This document shows, piece after piece, positions 39,481 through 51,763 of a DNA stretch of 64,000 nucleotides (the stretch's first letter is position 1; each line of letters starts with the position of its first letter). The stretch lies in contig NC_133897.1 of assembly GCF_964199755.1 (NCBI RefSeq), positions 115,577,579-115,641,578 on the forward strand. The letters run 5' to 3'. Source of the stretch: Larus michahellis (taxonomy: Eukaryota > Chordata > Aves > Charadriiformes > Laridae). Below the pieces are notes generated by a model, which worked only from the letters and a program-made list of their open reading frames with translations, made no database searches and was not told the DNA's origin. The translations under genes and the position numbers were made by a program.

Positions 39481-42012
39481 AACCAGTGAAAACAATAGTC
39501 ATCTTCACTGCTAGTGAGTTGAATCACCCAAACAAAATAATGAAATAGGGGAAGAGGTAGCAAAAAGGTGAAATGTGAATTGAAAAAAGGCCTCTTTAAA
39601 AGAAAATTCAATTTCCTTTCTGATAAATATAGCACTCTAGTTGAATTCTGATTCTTCAGAGGAATGATTCATCGGTGTTTTTCATAAAAATTTTACCAAG
39701 AAGTGTTTCACATATTTCTGTTTGGATAGAAAACCAGATAGAACTTTTGGATAGAAATTCTTCTTGGTTTTAGTGAAAATTGATTACTGAAAGTTAAATG
39801 AAATTAGAAAATCAGTCTATAAGTTTGAAATAAAATTTCTCTGTCCTATTTAAAAATCATTAAAGAGAAGAAAAAACAGACTACCTTTTACTGTTGTTTT
39901 GTGAAAGCCTATTGGTTTAGATTAATTTTATTTACAATCAAGCTGCCTTCTTTAAACTAATCTATTTTATAATGGAAGTATTCTTAGTGTAGATATAAAC
40001 CAGTATGCCAAGAACTATTTTAGACATATGGACTTTAACTCTTGATTTCTTCTTTCCTAATTTCATTATTCTTTCTCTATTTATTAAATTCCTTCTCCAT
40101 TTAGAAAATGGTAAGTGAAGTAAAGCAAATGGGTTGACCTTTAAAATGGAAATTCTGTAGTGATTAGTTTCATGCTTGTGTGCATTCCTGTGTTGGTTTC
40201 TATTGTTTCAGCTAACTGCAAACAATTAAAACGACTTGTTGAAAAAAAGACTTTTTATGCCTGTTATAAAAAGTCCTAAGTCAAACAGTTTTCTCCTCTG
40301 ACTAATTCTGGAAAGCAAAAATGAACACTTCAGTTCTGTCAAGAATATCTCTATGTAAATTCCCAAATGTTGATCATGTACTGGTACAGGACAAAGGTTT
40401 AAAATCTAGAATTGGTCTCCCTGATACACGAGAGACCGTAAGCGCCCACAGAAACAGTTCTGTGTTTAAAATGGCTGGAAATCTAAAAATTACAATAGGT
40501 ATTATTGAGCTCTGAAACATCCTGGGGCGTCATCTTCAGTGTTTGCAATGGACTTCTTCCTAGCGAAGAACTGACAGAGAAAATGCAAACTTTCAGAGAG
40601 GAACTGAGATTAGAATTTTTAAAACTGCATGTGTAACTTAATCGCGTGGAAATCTCTTGTCCACAGAGATTAACTGGGAGGACTTCAAACACTAATTCTT
40701 CAGCCTTCCACCTTTTTCAGAAAGTTATAACAAGATGTTTTCTAATTTCGCTCCTCTCAGAAGAGCAGCAAAATGCTCCGACTGGCCTAATTGGCTTATA
40801 TTGTAAAGGTCAGGTCCTGGAAAATCCCATGGAACTGCAGTAAAATTAATTTTACCGTTCTAATATATAGAAGCATAATGAAGAATTTCAAATACTGTTT
40901 ATGAATTAATACTTATGAATAAATAATTTCATTTAAAAATCTATTTGTAGCTAGAAGCTGGCCAAAAAAATGTGCAAATCAGACAGAAATTATATATTTT
41001 GCTATCAGTCTATGGTAGGACAATTCATTTTCTACTGAAGCAAAAAGGAACCGACAACCTGAATTAGTGTGAGAGCATTACAGGCTAACTCAGCCATAAC
41101 AGATCTCACATGAAGTACTTAGTATAACACAGCAACAAAGAAATCATTTATCACTGAGCAAAACAAATGAAATAATAGAAAAAGAAATAGACAGCTCTCA
41201 GCAAATAATGTAAAGTTAATACCCATGAGATCAATGTTGACTAGGGACCGATTTCTTCATTTTACTTTTCTTCCCGTAATGACCAATGGCAAAAGGCTAT
41301 TGGTCATAATAATACTCATTATATAGGATATCATCTGACATACTCTTTCCCCATTACTCTTACAATTTCTAGTCAAAGACATCTTTAATCCTGCATCTGA
41401 ATACCAGGATCTAGAAACTCAGTAGAAAGCCATATGTATTCATTAGTGACATAACCAGTGTCAGGCTATCTCTAAAGCTTGCATTACACTCAAGTGCTTA
41501 ACTTGGATTTGCCCCAAGTGCTTTGATTCACTTAACTCCTATATGAAGACCTAGACAGCAGACTTAACATATAAATGTTCACAGCAGAAGGCGAAGGCAA
41601 TTCCTTTTGCCACTGCCACCTAAGGACTTCAGAGCTGACATACCACACCTATTCCACCTAGGAGCTTACTGGCATGTTTCCTCTTCCATAAATGTCCACA
41701 TTTTTACTGCCTCCAATATCTTCTTTTGCACGGATGCAGAAGCGGTCAGAGATTTTTTTATCCATGAAGAATCATTTTTTTCAGAGCACTCTCTGTCCAT
41801 GCTCTCTCCCAAAATACAGTGGTGGTGTTCACTTCTCCAGGAATAAGGCTAGCTCAGTATGAAACTCCCTGTTACACTTACATCATGAAATGATGCCTTG
41901 TAGAAAGAACAGTGGTACACAGATTACCATAACGTTGTGTATGTCAGAGGAATAAGGTGAAGGAATTGTACACCCTGAAAAGCAAGAATAATGTGAAAGA
42001 GGTCAATCTTGC
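39481..42012. other. unique AT-rich non-coding sequence
   Basis: No gene or repeat family is recognised. Frames near 40321-40843 (64-69 codons) overlap on both strands and lack recognisable domains. Confidence 0.55.
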
Positions 42013-42250
42013 TTTTTTTTTTTTTTTTTTTTGCGGTGCAGATAACATTCTTTATTATGAGCAGGCAAAGTGAGTGAATGCACACGTATGTTGGTATTTA
42101 AATAACTTCAGTGTGCCAGAAAATTCCACCTCTCCATTTCTTGCCATAAAGTATGTCTGTCCCCTGGCACTTTCCACACGCTGATGCTGCTGCAGGGGTT
42201 GGTAGACAAGTCATATATCAAATTAAGCATCGGAATAACTAATAAACTCT
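42013..42250 (-). pseudogene. possible minus-strand retrocopy 3' end with poly(A) tail
   Basis: The plus strand shows T20 at 42013-42032, then 18 bases, then TTTATT at 42051-42056. On the minus strand this reads as AATAAA, 18 bases, and a pure A20 tract: the exact spacing of a cleavage/polyadenylation signal and a poly(A) tail joined to DNA, as in a processed retrocopy. The minus-strand sequence upstream (42057-42250) has no long open frame and I do not recognise the transcript, so it may be 3' UTR. The 5' border is unknown and no target-site duplication was found. A chance oligo(T) tract next to a TTTATT is the main alternative. Confidence 0.4.
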
Positions 42251-43203
42251 TGGGGTTTTTTAAGAGCTGGGAACTGTTATTCTACCCATGTACTATGGCA
42301 TGTCTGTATTCCTTTTATGTTAGACATTCTTTCTAAGTAGTTCTTCCATTATTCCTATATTTATTAGACAACAATTTCTCTTTTACCTACAATATTTCAA
42401 ATCTACTCCTATTGTTCAAATAGTCTATGAAAAGCTAAACATAAATTCAAATATGTTCTACTACCAGCCTGAGATATATTAATAAGATATTTTGATCTAG
42501 TAAGTTTACAAGCTAATAAATGTTCAGTATGGTAGTTCCCATTTATTGCACATTTATTTTCCAGTTTAGTTTTTACTACTATGTAAATTTTAATTCTTTT
42601 TATTAACTGTTAGCAACCCTCCTGGGCAATGAATACTTTGGAAAGCATCCTCACTTGATTTGTAGTGATTCATAATTTTTCAATGTGAAAAGGCACTTCT
42701 AAAATGTGTGCATATACAGATGTACTTACAGAAAAAATTGAGGTGTACTGGACAGTTATATTTCAAGGATCAATTTTGTAGCTTCCCCATGCTCTTTCAT
42801 TCCTAGCTATCTTTATTCCTGGTTTTAATATGCTTTCTGTAAATAGTGTGCAGTTAAACTTTTATTTTTCTTTCATTGCACAGTTCATTTTCCCCACCTA
42901 GTCACTGCTGAATATTCTAATGTTAAAACTGAGAATAGTAACTTTGCGTTTGATTGTAGTGGAAATGCAGTGCACAAAGGCAATTGTACATTTCAGCTTT
43001 CCCCTGCAGAGCAGCAAGGTTCTAATTTACTCTGCTGTTTGGTTGTGGGTTGTTCGGGTTTTTTTTCAAATTTAGCAAGAATGCTAATGATGCTTTGCAA
43101 TGGTATCTTTGTATTTAAATTATAAAGTTAGAAGAATCTTCCCTTTGAGATACCATTAGCTGGAATATTTCTACAAAGTCATAAAACTTACTTCCTGTGC
43201 TTG

Positions 43204-43239
<36 letters not shown>

Positions 43240-43770
43240 AATTACATGCCTTTTTGTAGCTATTTACAGAATCAGAGAACACTATTACTCTCTGAATGAT
43301 TTAAACTGTTAGTTTTAACCTATTGGTTTTCTGTACTGGGTAAATATGCATCACCCACCTATTTTGAATAGAGAGGTCCCAATAAACTACATAAATGAGC
43401 TTTGATGACTCTTCTAAATTATCCCTGATTGCCTTTGCTTCTATTTGCATGGATCTACTACATTTGCTTTCAAACACAGTGTACTAGGGTATATACTAGT
43501 AGCTGAATGGCAAAACCGTTCCAAGAAAAATGCTTTTTTGACATTAGCGGTGTGACTTTCTCAAAATACAAGCCAGTCATAAGGCTACATCTTTGCTACA
43601 TAAACACAAAGACACTTTTAACAGACACTCTTCCTCTGCGTTCCTCGAGTACCACTTAAATGAACTATTGAAAAATTCTTCCCTGTTTATTTGTACATGT
43701 TGCAAAGACCACTATAACGATTTAGCATTCTTTGTTCAGTAGAACAAGGAATTGCAGAAATATCACACTG
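42251..43770. other. AT-rich non-coding sequence
   Basis: This contains an uninterrupted oligo(A) run at 43209-43234 without an upstream AATAAA at the right distance. Nothing else is recognised. If the minus-strand retrocopy at 42.0 kb is real, its unidentified 5' part would lie within this stretch. Confidence 0.55.
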
Positions 43771-44082
43771 GATGTCCCTTGAGAGGGACTTTTTACAAGG
43801 GCATCTAGGGATAGGATGAGGGGTAATGGCTTCAAAGTGGAAGAGGGTAGATTCAGATTAGATATCAGGAAGAAATGTTTCACTCTGAGGGTGGTGAGGC
43901 ACTGGAACAGGTTGCCCAGGGAAGTTGTGAATGCTCCATCCCTGGAAGTGTTCAAGGCCAGGCTGGATGGGGCTTTGAGCAGCCTGGTCTAGTGGGAGGT
44001 GTCTCTGCCCATGGCAGGGGGGTTGGAACTAGATGACCTTAAGGTCCCTTCCAACCCTAACAATTCTATCATTCTATGATTT
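43771..44082 (+). mobile_element. CR1 LINE, ~310 bp 3' fragment, sense, relatively young
   Basis: The fragment begins near TGTCCCTTGAGAGGGAC, passes through AGGGATAGGATGAGGGGTAA, and ends with TGGAACTAGATGACCTTAAG, CCTTCCAACC, then AATTCTATCATTCTATGAT, the CR1 3' terminal repeat. The plus-strand frame still encodes the C-terminal ORF2 motif RLDIRKKCFTLRVVRHWNRL followed by PREVVNAPSLEVF, with few changes. This makes it the best-preserved CR1 in the window and probably the most recent insertion. It is 5'-truncated, as most CR1 copies are, and is not functional. Confidence 0.96.
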
Positions 44083-47000
44083 GTTAAATAATTTCATAAT
44101 AAGACTCCCACTTTTATTCTCCATGCCTCTGTTAGTTATAAACAAATTTTGTGCAAGGTCACTGGTGTTAGGAATCAAGTCTTTCATGGGAGTGAAAAAA
44201 TAAATCTGTCTGTGAGAAATTGTATTCATGGCATTGTTTGTCTTTCTCTCTGTACCTGCATTTCTTCATTTCAATTGTAACCTTTTTTTTCTGAATAGAA
44301 TTTTTTTGACATACACAAATTCAAGCATCATTATCTGCATCCTAATCACACATAACTATTCTCCATCTCTGCTGCTTCAGCACATGCGGTGGAATGAATG
44401 CCCCAGGTTTTGACAGAGACTGAGGTTTGAGTGAGAGTTAGCTACTAGAACTAAAAATGAAAAAGATTAGAACAGAGCCTGAAGTTGAAGGCAGCCACTA
44501 AAAGAATTGGTATGAGTTACAATGTTACCTTTTCTGAGGACACAAATTCTTTCTTTATAAAGCAGCTAAATAGGTCAGGAGTTATAAATTTAATATCAAA
44601 GTGCTCTGTTTCAGAGGAAGGTATGGGCTTCGGTGAGGAATTTCATGTGTCTGTATAGAATTTTAGGGCTTTACATTGCTTTAGTACTGTAGGATTTAGA
44701 ACTTTAGTACTGAGGGTTTAGAAAGCTATCCATAGCCTAAGTGAATGGTGCATGTGATATTTTGCAAGGTTTCAAAGCAGAAACCATAATTTTATCTTTT
44801 TTCAGTGTTGGGTTACTGCTAGAAAAGCCAGTTAAGGCTCTTCTTGGCCCTGGTGGTGTTCATATGGATATGGAGGAGCAGACCTTGCAGTCTTGACGTG
44901 GCAGTGGATCAGCTATTGCCAGTAAAAAGAACTGCAACTCTTCCTCTCTGGCCAATTCATCACCTTCTGACAGCTCCCTGGAGCAAACAGCCTCCTGGTG
45001 GGTCAAATTGGCACCTTGCTGCCATGGAAGTGGCAGCTCCAGTCACCTGCTGAGTTCCTCTGGAGTGAGATGTTCTGCACTGCAGCAGGATCCAGCCCTG
45101 GCCACAGACACGAGACTGTGAAGGCTCAAAACTACATATTAAGGTTTATGGATAAGTTGCTTAGCTGTGCAGAGGAATTAAATTTAATGTTAACTTAGCC
45201 AAGCACCAAGAAACTCTGGTTATGAGCTAGGGGCCTGGAGTATTAGCCATTGTGTAAACATGTGGTGAAAGGCTGTCCTATTTTATTTTGTAAAGTATGT
45301 GCATGTGTCCAAAATGACTTAAGAGATATATATGTATTGACTGTCTACTTTCATTTTTTCATAGGTTCATAGTGAACCTATTTGTTCACTACATGAAAGT
45401 CAATAATTTCCACAGAAGTTGTTTTATCAGTGTTAAAAGTTTAAGGTTTAGCACTTAAAAGGGCGTATATTCCCTTCTTTTGACACAGCCTCTCCACACA
45501 AGGATATGCGTTCTTGTCTAAGAGCAAATAGAGCTAACAAAGCATCAATGAAGCCAGCTAGGGAATGGCAAGTTGATGAACTGCATTTTAAACAGTGGTA
45601 CAAGGAGCTTCTCAGAGGGCAACGTTTGAAACTGCAAGTACTAAATGGAGAGGGTGTGCTCCAAGACAGAGGCCAAAATCGTAATTCTATAAATGTTTAT
45701 ATACATGTCCCACCTTATCCTTATGAGTAACCTTGTTGGTTGTCACTGCACTGAGAACCTACACCTGGAACATGCTGAGCACTGGGTGCTCAGAGCTTCA
45801 AACCCTCAGAGAAATGAGTGGGAGTTAATGGGACCTTACAGGTTGTAATGGGACCTTATATTTGTACCAGCCTAGGAGCGAGACTTGTATGTGCTTCAGT
45901 GTATAAAGAAAACACTCCTTTATCATACAGAAAAATGTTTTTTACCATTTTACTATGGGTATGAAGAAAGCACCTCAGCTTAAGGCAATAAGGTTAGTTT
46001 TAAAATCTTATACAACTTTTTTCCGTGTCCTACTACCTCCTGCCTAACAGTCCTGCTCTTGAGCATACCACTGTGTAGTTTTCACCTTCACGGACACATA
46101 TATTACATATTACTGAAACATTTGAAGACGTAGAGAGTTCCCTCCCCAAATATGTGAGCCCCTGTGGGAAAACCTTTCCAGCGACGGATAAATTCGGCCA
46201 TATATACCATTCTGTTTGCTTTACACTTGATTAATGTGATGACTGCAAGAACATATGCAAGCATTAATTCTGATTAACTTTTATTGCACTGCTAGCACAT
46301 CCTTAACTTTTAAAAATAATTGCCCTTGTTCTTGTGGTTAGATCTGTTTTATAAAGCATAGTTGTCCATGACTCTCTGCAACCTTTTCAGACACGTGGAT
46401 GATGTTGAACTTTTACCCAGGCGCTTATCCAGATCAAACTCTTGTTCAATATAGAGAAAATTCTGAGATGCAAAAGTTTTTGACATCTTCCCATACCATA
46501 CATTTTGTAAATGCTCTTTCTAAGTGAATTCTGGATGTTTTCACCTATATTTAGGAGCTGGAATGGATGCCCTGAACCCAGTTAACAAATTCTCAATGAC
46601 AATATTAATAACATGCCTGATATGAAAAGACTCTTCTATTAGCTGAATGAATAAGTTGGCCTTAAGCCTGCAGTCTTTCCACTTTAGTGTACAGCTAGTT
46701 GCAGAGCCAGGCTTTTGTTCCCTTGGCTAGCTTCAACCTCATTCTTTCCTTGCACTCTCCTATATGTCTGTGTGCGTCTTCTGTCTCCTCTAGTCTTGTT
46801 CTTGCTTTATTAGCTCTCTGAAAGATACTCTTTTGTTCTGTATTCACAAAGCACTTGGCACAGGAGAGATGATCACCCTGAACATGGTACCTAGGCATTA
46901 AAACAATATGCATATTAAACAATCTCTTTTCTTAAAAGCCAGCTGCTAAATTGGGGTGCACTCTCAATGTGCAGAGAGCTGTTTTGATTACATGGGATGC

Positions 47001-50000
47001 ATAGGGATGAAATTTGCAATATATAGTCCATATTATGTTCACAGAAATGTTAGAAAATAAGCAGGAACAGCATCACAAGCAATTGAGAATATATTTCTCA
47101 GGATTCATGCTACCTTTAAGTGGCACTTGTTATCTTATCTTATGGTGTGTAATTCCAGGAGGGTGAGAACGTATGTCTTTCTACTGTCTGCTGACAGCAG
47201 GAGATAATTCATCATCCAGTAAAGCTCCTTCCATCCCAGGTCTTGGCCTAAATCCAGATTTTCCTAGGTCCAGAATACACTGGCTTTAGCTAGATCAGCT
47301 TGTAATTGGCCTTTGGCTAACTCCTCTATGAGCCCAGTCAGATACTGGGTTGTAACTATTCGAAACTGGTTTGTTTAATGCTGGTTAGATTAGTTTGTTT
47401 TCATGAAAAAGGAAAAGAATCATTCATTTTCTGAGCACATTTCAGACTAGGTTGATTTTTTTAAACAGTAAATCAAATTATTAGACCTTGTATGGGAGAA
47501 AAAAAGTTGATAAATAGGAGACCACCTTACCAGCTCTTTTGACCTTAAACGGTATGAATTTCATCTCTGAATGAAACTCCATCTACTTCAAATAGGCACC
47601 ACTTGCTTCTGTCAGTGAAAGTGAGAATACAGTTGCTGGTCTTAGGTTCAAACTCACCCAGAGGATTTAGAACAGCTCATCTATGATGAACAGTTTAAAG
47701 ATGGCCTCTTGTTGGTTCCTACAGTCTGCTCCTTTCCATTAAAGAATACTGGATGCTAATCAGACTGCAGGGAGAAACCAAATTATAGGGAAGAAGTAAC
47801 ACCATGCCCACCTATCACAGACATAAAGCATTTAGCAATCTCTAGAATTTACTCCTTACTTTATTTTGAGGCTGCAAATTTATCCATTTAAATATGCATG
47901 GAAATCAATACCAAAAAAATCATTATGTTTGAATAGGCCTATTTAGCTGCTTTGGCAGAACAAGAGTATAATCTCAAGTGCTTTCTGCAAAAGAGTATTT
48001 AAAGATGAAGAAATGGGACTTTCACAGTTTCCCTTAGGAATCTGTTCCAGAGACTAATAGAAACCCAGTACAAATGAAGTAGCAGGTCAGTTTGGTAACT
48101 TTAAGGAAACGATAGGGCATTTTATCTCACCTCTTTCCATGTAAAACTTCCTCCCTTCCTTTCCCAGGCCTGTTTTCCACAGCATTTATGGTAGAAAATG
48201 AAATAAGATACAATTAAAACAATGGCACTTTTTTACATAAGAATTCCTTCTTCAAAACTATAACGATTATTCTTTTTAAAGACAAACGCATGTATTACCA
48301 CTTTTTATTCTTGTTAACCGTGCAGAAGCAACATATCAGTGCAAGATAGAACTGGTTTATATGTGGCTTAAAGAGCAACATTATTAAGTCTTACTCCTGA
48401 GTCTTCTGTCCTTCAGTGATGCAGAAAGAACAACATGTGGTTTTCAACCCCAGCTTGAGTTTTCAAGGATGGCAGTTTAACAGACTTTGAATAAATAAAT
48501 GGAGGAAGTACTGAGAAGAAATTAGCATGGTACCCTACAGTGCTGTTGGTAATAATGTCTTTTGACGTTTTACCTGTGCTTCTGCCTGCTTTGTTGATCT
48601 CTCGTCATCCCGGTGGCTCTTGGATCCTCTTGATCATAACAGTATATTCAACTATCAAATATCACATGATGTGATTCCTTAATGAACAAGTTCAAAATGG
48701 CACTTTTTCTTGCCTTCAGCTTCCCTCTGTTGTAGTCAATCATACCAGCTTTACGGCCTCTCTGTGCCACTGAAGCAGCCCAGAGCAGCTATATAGCAGA
48801 AGGTCTTCCCCAAGGCACAACTAATCACCAAATTGCTAAATTGTACTGTGGCACTTTCCATAAGCTGGGGAATCTGATTGCTTGTCATTGGCCAAACTCT
48901 TTTTCCTTACAGCGTGGTGTTAGACACTGTGCAATTTGCTAGTCTTGCTTTCACCAAGGGTTTCTGCCTTCAGAGACGCTGTCTTGTGTATGCGTGGTGA
49001 TTTATTCACAGGAGTTTGCTGTCCTTTACTGAATGCCATTTTAACATTAAAATAAAATTTAATGGGTATTAAAAAAGGAGCAAATTGGGGGGTTTATTTT
49101 TATTTACAAGCTTCTAAGAATGAAATGTTACCAGGTCAGAGCAAAGCTTTTGGTGGTGGAGCTCTGTTGCGGGAATGATTTATACAAGAATGCTGTCAGA
49201 TATACTTTATTGTGGCCTCCAAACAACTTTATAAAATATGCTGAGCTGCACAGCACTTTAGAGGCACTTGCAGATTTCCAAGACTGTGCTAACTCAACTG
49301 AAGACTAATTACAGATTAGTTTGCTGATTATCAGAAAACAAAAGTTTCTGGATAGCTGGTAGATAGAATGCCGGAATAGAAGAAGCACATAAAGATTTAC
49401 TCTTATAAGAGTTATAAACCTTGTACCTTCTTCTTCCCCTCATATATTAAAAGTCTGGGGTTTTTTGGTGAGTTCAGAAGGCTACTTCAGGTGTTTGGAA
49501 GTAAGAGCACAATAGCAGAAGTACACTGACTGAGCTAACATTGGATGGCTGCCAGGAATGGGAAAGGATGCTGTCAGAATGCTGTTCATGTGGACAAGGG
49601 CAATGCCTTTCAACAGCTGCTGGCTTTCTGGTGGTAAGCCAAGAATGTTGAATAAACTGTCCTCCTTGCTTTTGAGGGGTAAACATCACCACCACCACCA
49701 CCCTGAATACCTGGCAGAAACTGCTGTAGTGAATGGAGAAGAGAGTTACTTGTTTTCAATACACACTTTTTTCCCATCCTCACTAATAGAGAACTCTTTA
49801 AAAGAGGTGTGTGTGATTTTTCATAACTGCTGTAACAACAGAAACTATGTATGCATACTTTAACAAGAAAGGACTTCTCTGGAATGGTGCAGGTAAAATT
49901 CAACTGATGAAATGCAAAAGTCTAGGGTCTTCAAGAGATCTGAGAAGCCCTCACTTCTTAAATTGCTACTATTAACCCAAAACTTTCAGCATGCCCTTCC

Positions 50001-50385
50001 ATACTAGGACCCTGTTTTGCGAACAACTCCAGAATTTTATCACTGCCTGAAAACTTCTTTCTACTTGAGACAAAAGTATGTTGGAATATGTTTTCATACA
50101 TTTTTTAAAATATCACCAGTAGCTTCTTCCTGTGTTGTCTTTGGTTTGCCTTTATTTTAACTACAGACCCTCCACGAAACATGATTCTTAGTTATAATTA
50201 CACCATAAGACGTGTCAGTTTTGGGGACTTTACAGATCATTGATGGAAAATAGGAAATAATATTTCCTATATTCTGTTGATATATTTTATTATACTACTC
50301 TGCTGCTACCTTCATTGTAAAACTCCTGTTGACTTACATGGGAGGAGAAACAAGCCTGAAATATCCATGCATGCTACCTTCATGG
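44083..50385. other. unique non-coding sequence
   Basis: No gene is recognised. A more GC-rich patch at 44844-45120 contains two short overlapping plus-strand frames (69 and 66 codons) without recognisable domains. The 13-base TAATGGGACCTTA is repeated near 45828 and 45848. A short (CAC)n run lies near 49688-49703. Near 48020-48075, the block CAGTTTCCCTTAGGAATCTG and then TTCCAGAGACTAATAG is reminiscent of antisense old CR1, but too short to call. Confidence 0.55.
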
Positions 50386-50641
50386 TAGAAAATGGCATCA
50401 AGTTGTGCCAGGGGAGATTTGGATTGGATATGAGGAATAATTTCATCACTGAAAGGGTTGTCAAGCATTGGAACAGGCTACTCGGGGAAGTGGTTGAGTC
50501 CCCACCCCTGGAGGTATTTAAAAGACATGTGATGCTGAGGTACATGGTTTAGTGGTGGACTTGGCAGTGTTAGGTTAACATTTGGACTCGATGATCTTTA
50601 AAGGTCTTTTCCAACCTAAAATATTGTACGATTCTATGATT
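50386..50641 (+). mobile_element. CR1 LINE, ~255 bp 3' fragment, sense
   Basis: The frame at 50404-50520 encodes a CR1 ORF2 C-terminus: [20 protein letters not shown] and then [13 protein letters not shown]. The 3' UTR GGACTCGATGATCTTTAAAG, a TTTTCCAACC block and the terminal GTACGATTCTATGAT follow. The 'VESP.LEVFKR' wording groups it with the copy at 51349-51763 and not with the one at 43771, so at least two CR1 subfamilies are present. Confidence 0.95.
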
Positions 50642-51348
50642 CATTGACGTTATCAGCTCTTTATTGTGCCTTAAAATAACTCCTTTCCCATACCTGACTG
50701 GCACCTTTATTGATATAAGTCTTAATTATTGGTCTTTCTGGCGTCGAAGTCTGTTATAAGTTCCTGTTAAAAGCTTTCCTCAGAAACACCCTAACTGTGA
50801 GATATCAGCATATCTTCCAGGCACAAAGTGGAAAATAATTGTGCACGTTATAAAAATGTGGGTTTAATCTTGGATATTGGGATGTTTTGACAGTTGTGTA
50901 GTTCGTACTACTTGATTTATCAGGATTCACATGAAAGCATGGTGAAAAACGGTTAACAAACCAAATTGTTGCCTCCTTTTCCCATAATGTACAAAAAAAC
51001 TCCAAACAAAAAACAAACCTCAGAAGAATGAACAATCCCATCTCTAAACCTTTGGATGCCTTTCCTTCTGCATTAATGCTCAGTTCCTCTCACTCTGGGA
51101 TAGGCTTAATAATGTGGTAGACAACGTCTATCTCCCTGCCCTCTTTTCTGTATAAATGACGAGATTATTGCGCAACAGGAAATCTGGACAAACCTAGCTA
51201 TGGCTTTTTTATATCCAGCCATTTAAGGAGAGGGAGGAAGTTGAGCTGTCACAACAGAAAGCCCTGTTGAATGTTCTTAGGACTCTTCTCTCTGGGACAC
51301 TGACACTTTGGGTGAAGGCCCTTGTTTTAAGAATCTTTTGGTGTCTGA
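50642..51348. other. spacer between two sense CR1 copies
   Basis: Unique AT-rich sequence. The short minus-strand frames here lack recognisable domains. Confidence 0.6.
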
Positions 51349-51763
51349 AATGGTGAGGAGCGGCTGAGGGAGCTGGGGTTGTTTAGCCTGGAGAAAAGGA
51401 GGCTGAGGGGAGACCTTATCGCTCTCTACAACTACCTGAAAGGAAGTTGTAGCAAGGTGGGGGTCAGTCTCTTCTCCCAAGTAACAAACGATAGGACAAG
51501 AGGAAACAGTCTCAAGTTGCACCAGGGGAGGTTTAGACTGGATATTAGGAAAAAATTTTACACCAAAAGGGTTCTTAAGCATTGGAGCAGGCTGCCCAGG
51601 GAAGTGGTTGAGTCACCATCCCTGGAGGTATTTAAAAGACGGGTAGACATAATGCTTGGAGATATAGTTTAGATTAGTCATGTTTTTTGTCAGAGTCAGG
51701 CTGATGGTTGGACTAGATGATCTGAAACATCCCTTCCAACCTAGGCAATTCTATGATTCTATG
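51349..51763 (+). mobile_element. CR1 LINE, ~415 bp 3' fragment, sense
   Basis: The fragment opens GGTGAGGAGCGGCTGAGGGA, then TTTAGCCTGGAGAAAAGGAG and GGGGAGACCTTATCGCTCTC. The plus-strand frame 51379-51672 encodes 97 codons of the ORF2 C-terminus, with [15 protein letters not shown], then [19 protein letters not shown], then [11 protein letters not shown]. It ends CCTTCCAACC and AATTCTATGATTCTATGG. The short open frame is an element remnant and not a host gene. Confidence 0.96.

Noticed and set aside
48020..48075. Antisense old CR1-like block
   Set aside because: Only about 35 bases resemble CR1, with no supporting neighbouring blocks, so it is too weak to annotate.
49688..49703. (CAC)n run reading as a His tract
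   Set aside because: Only about five units in a short frame without a domain; trivial simple sequence.
51379..51672. 97-codon plus-strand frame resembling a conserved protein
   Set aside because: It is the C-terminus of CR1 ORF2, so it is part of a mobile element and not a host gene. The same applies to the frame at 50277-50552.
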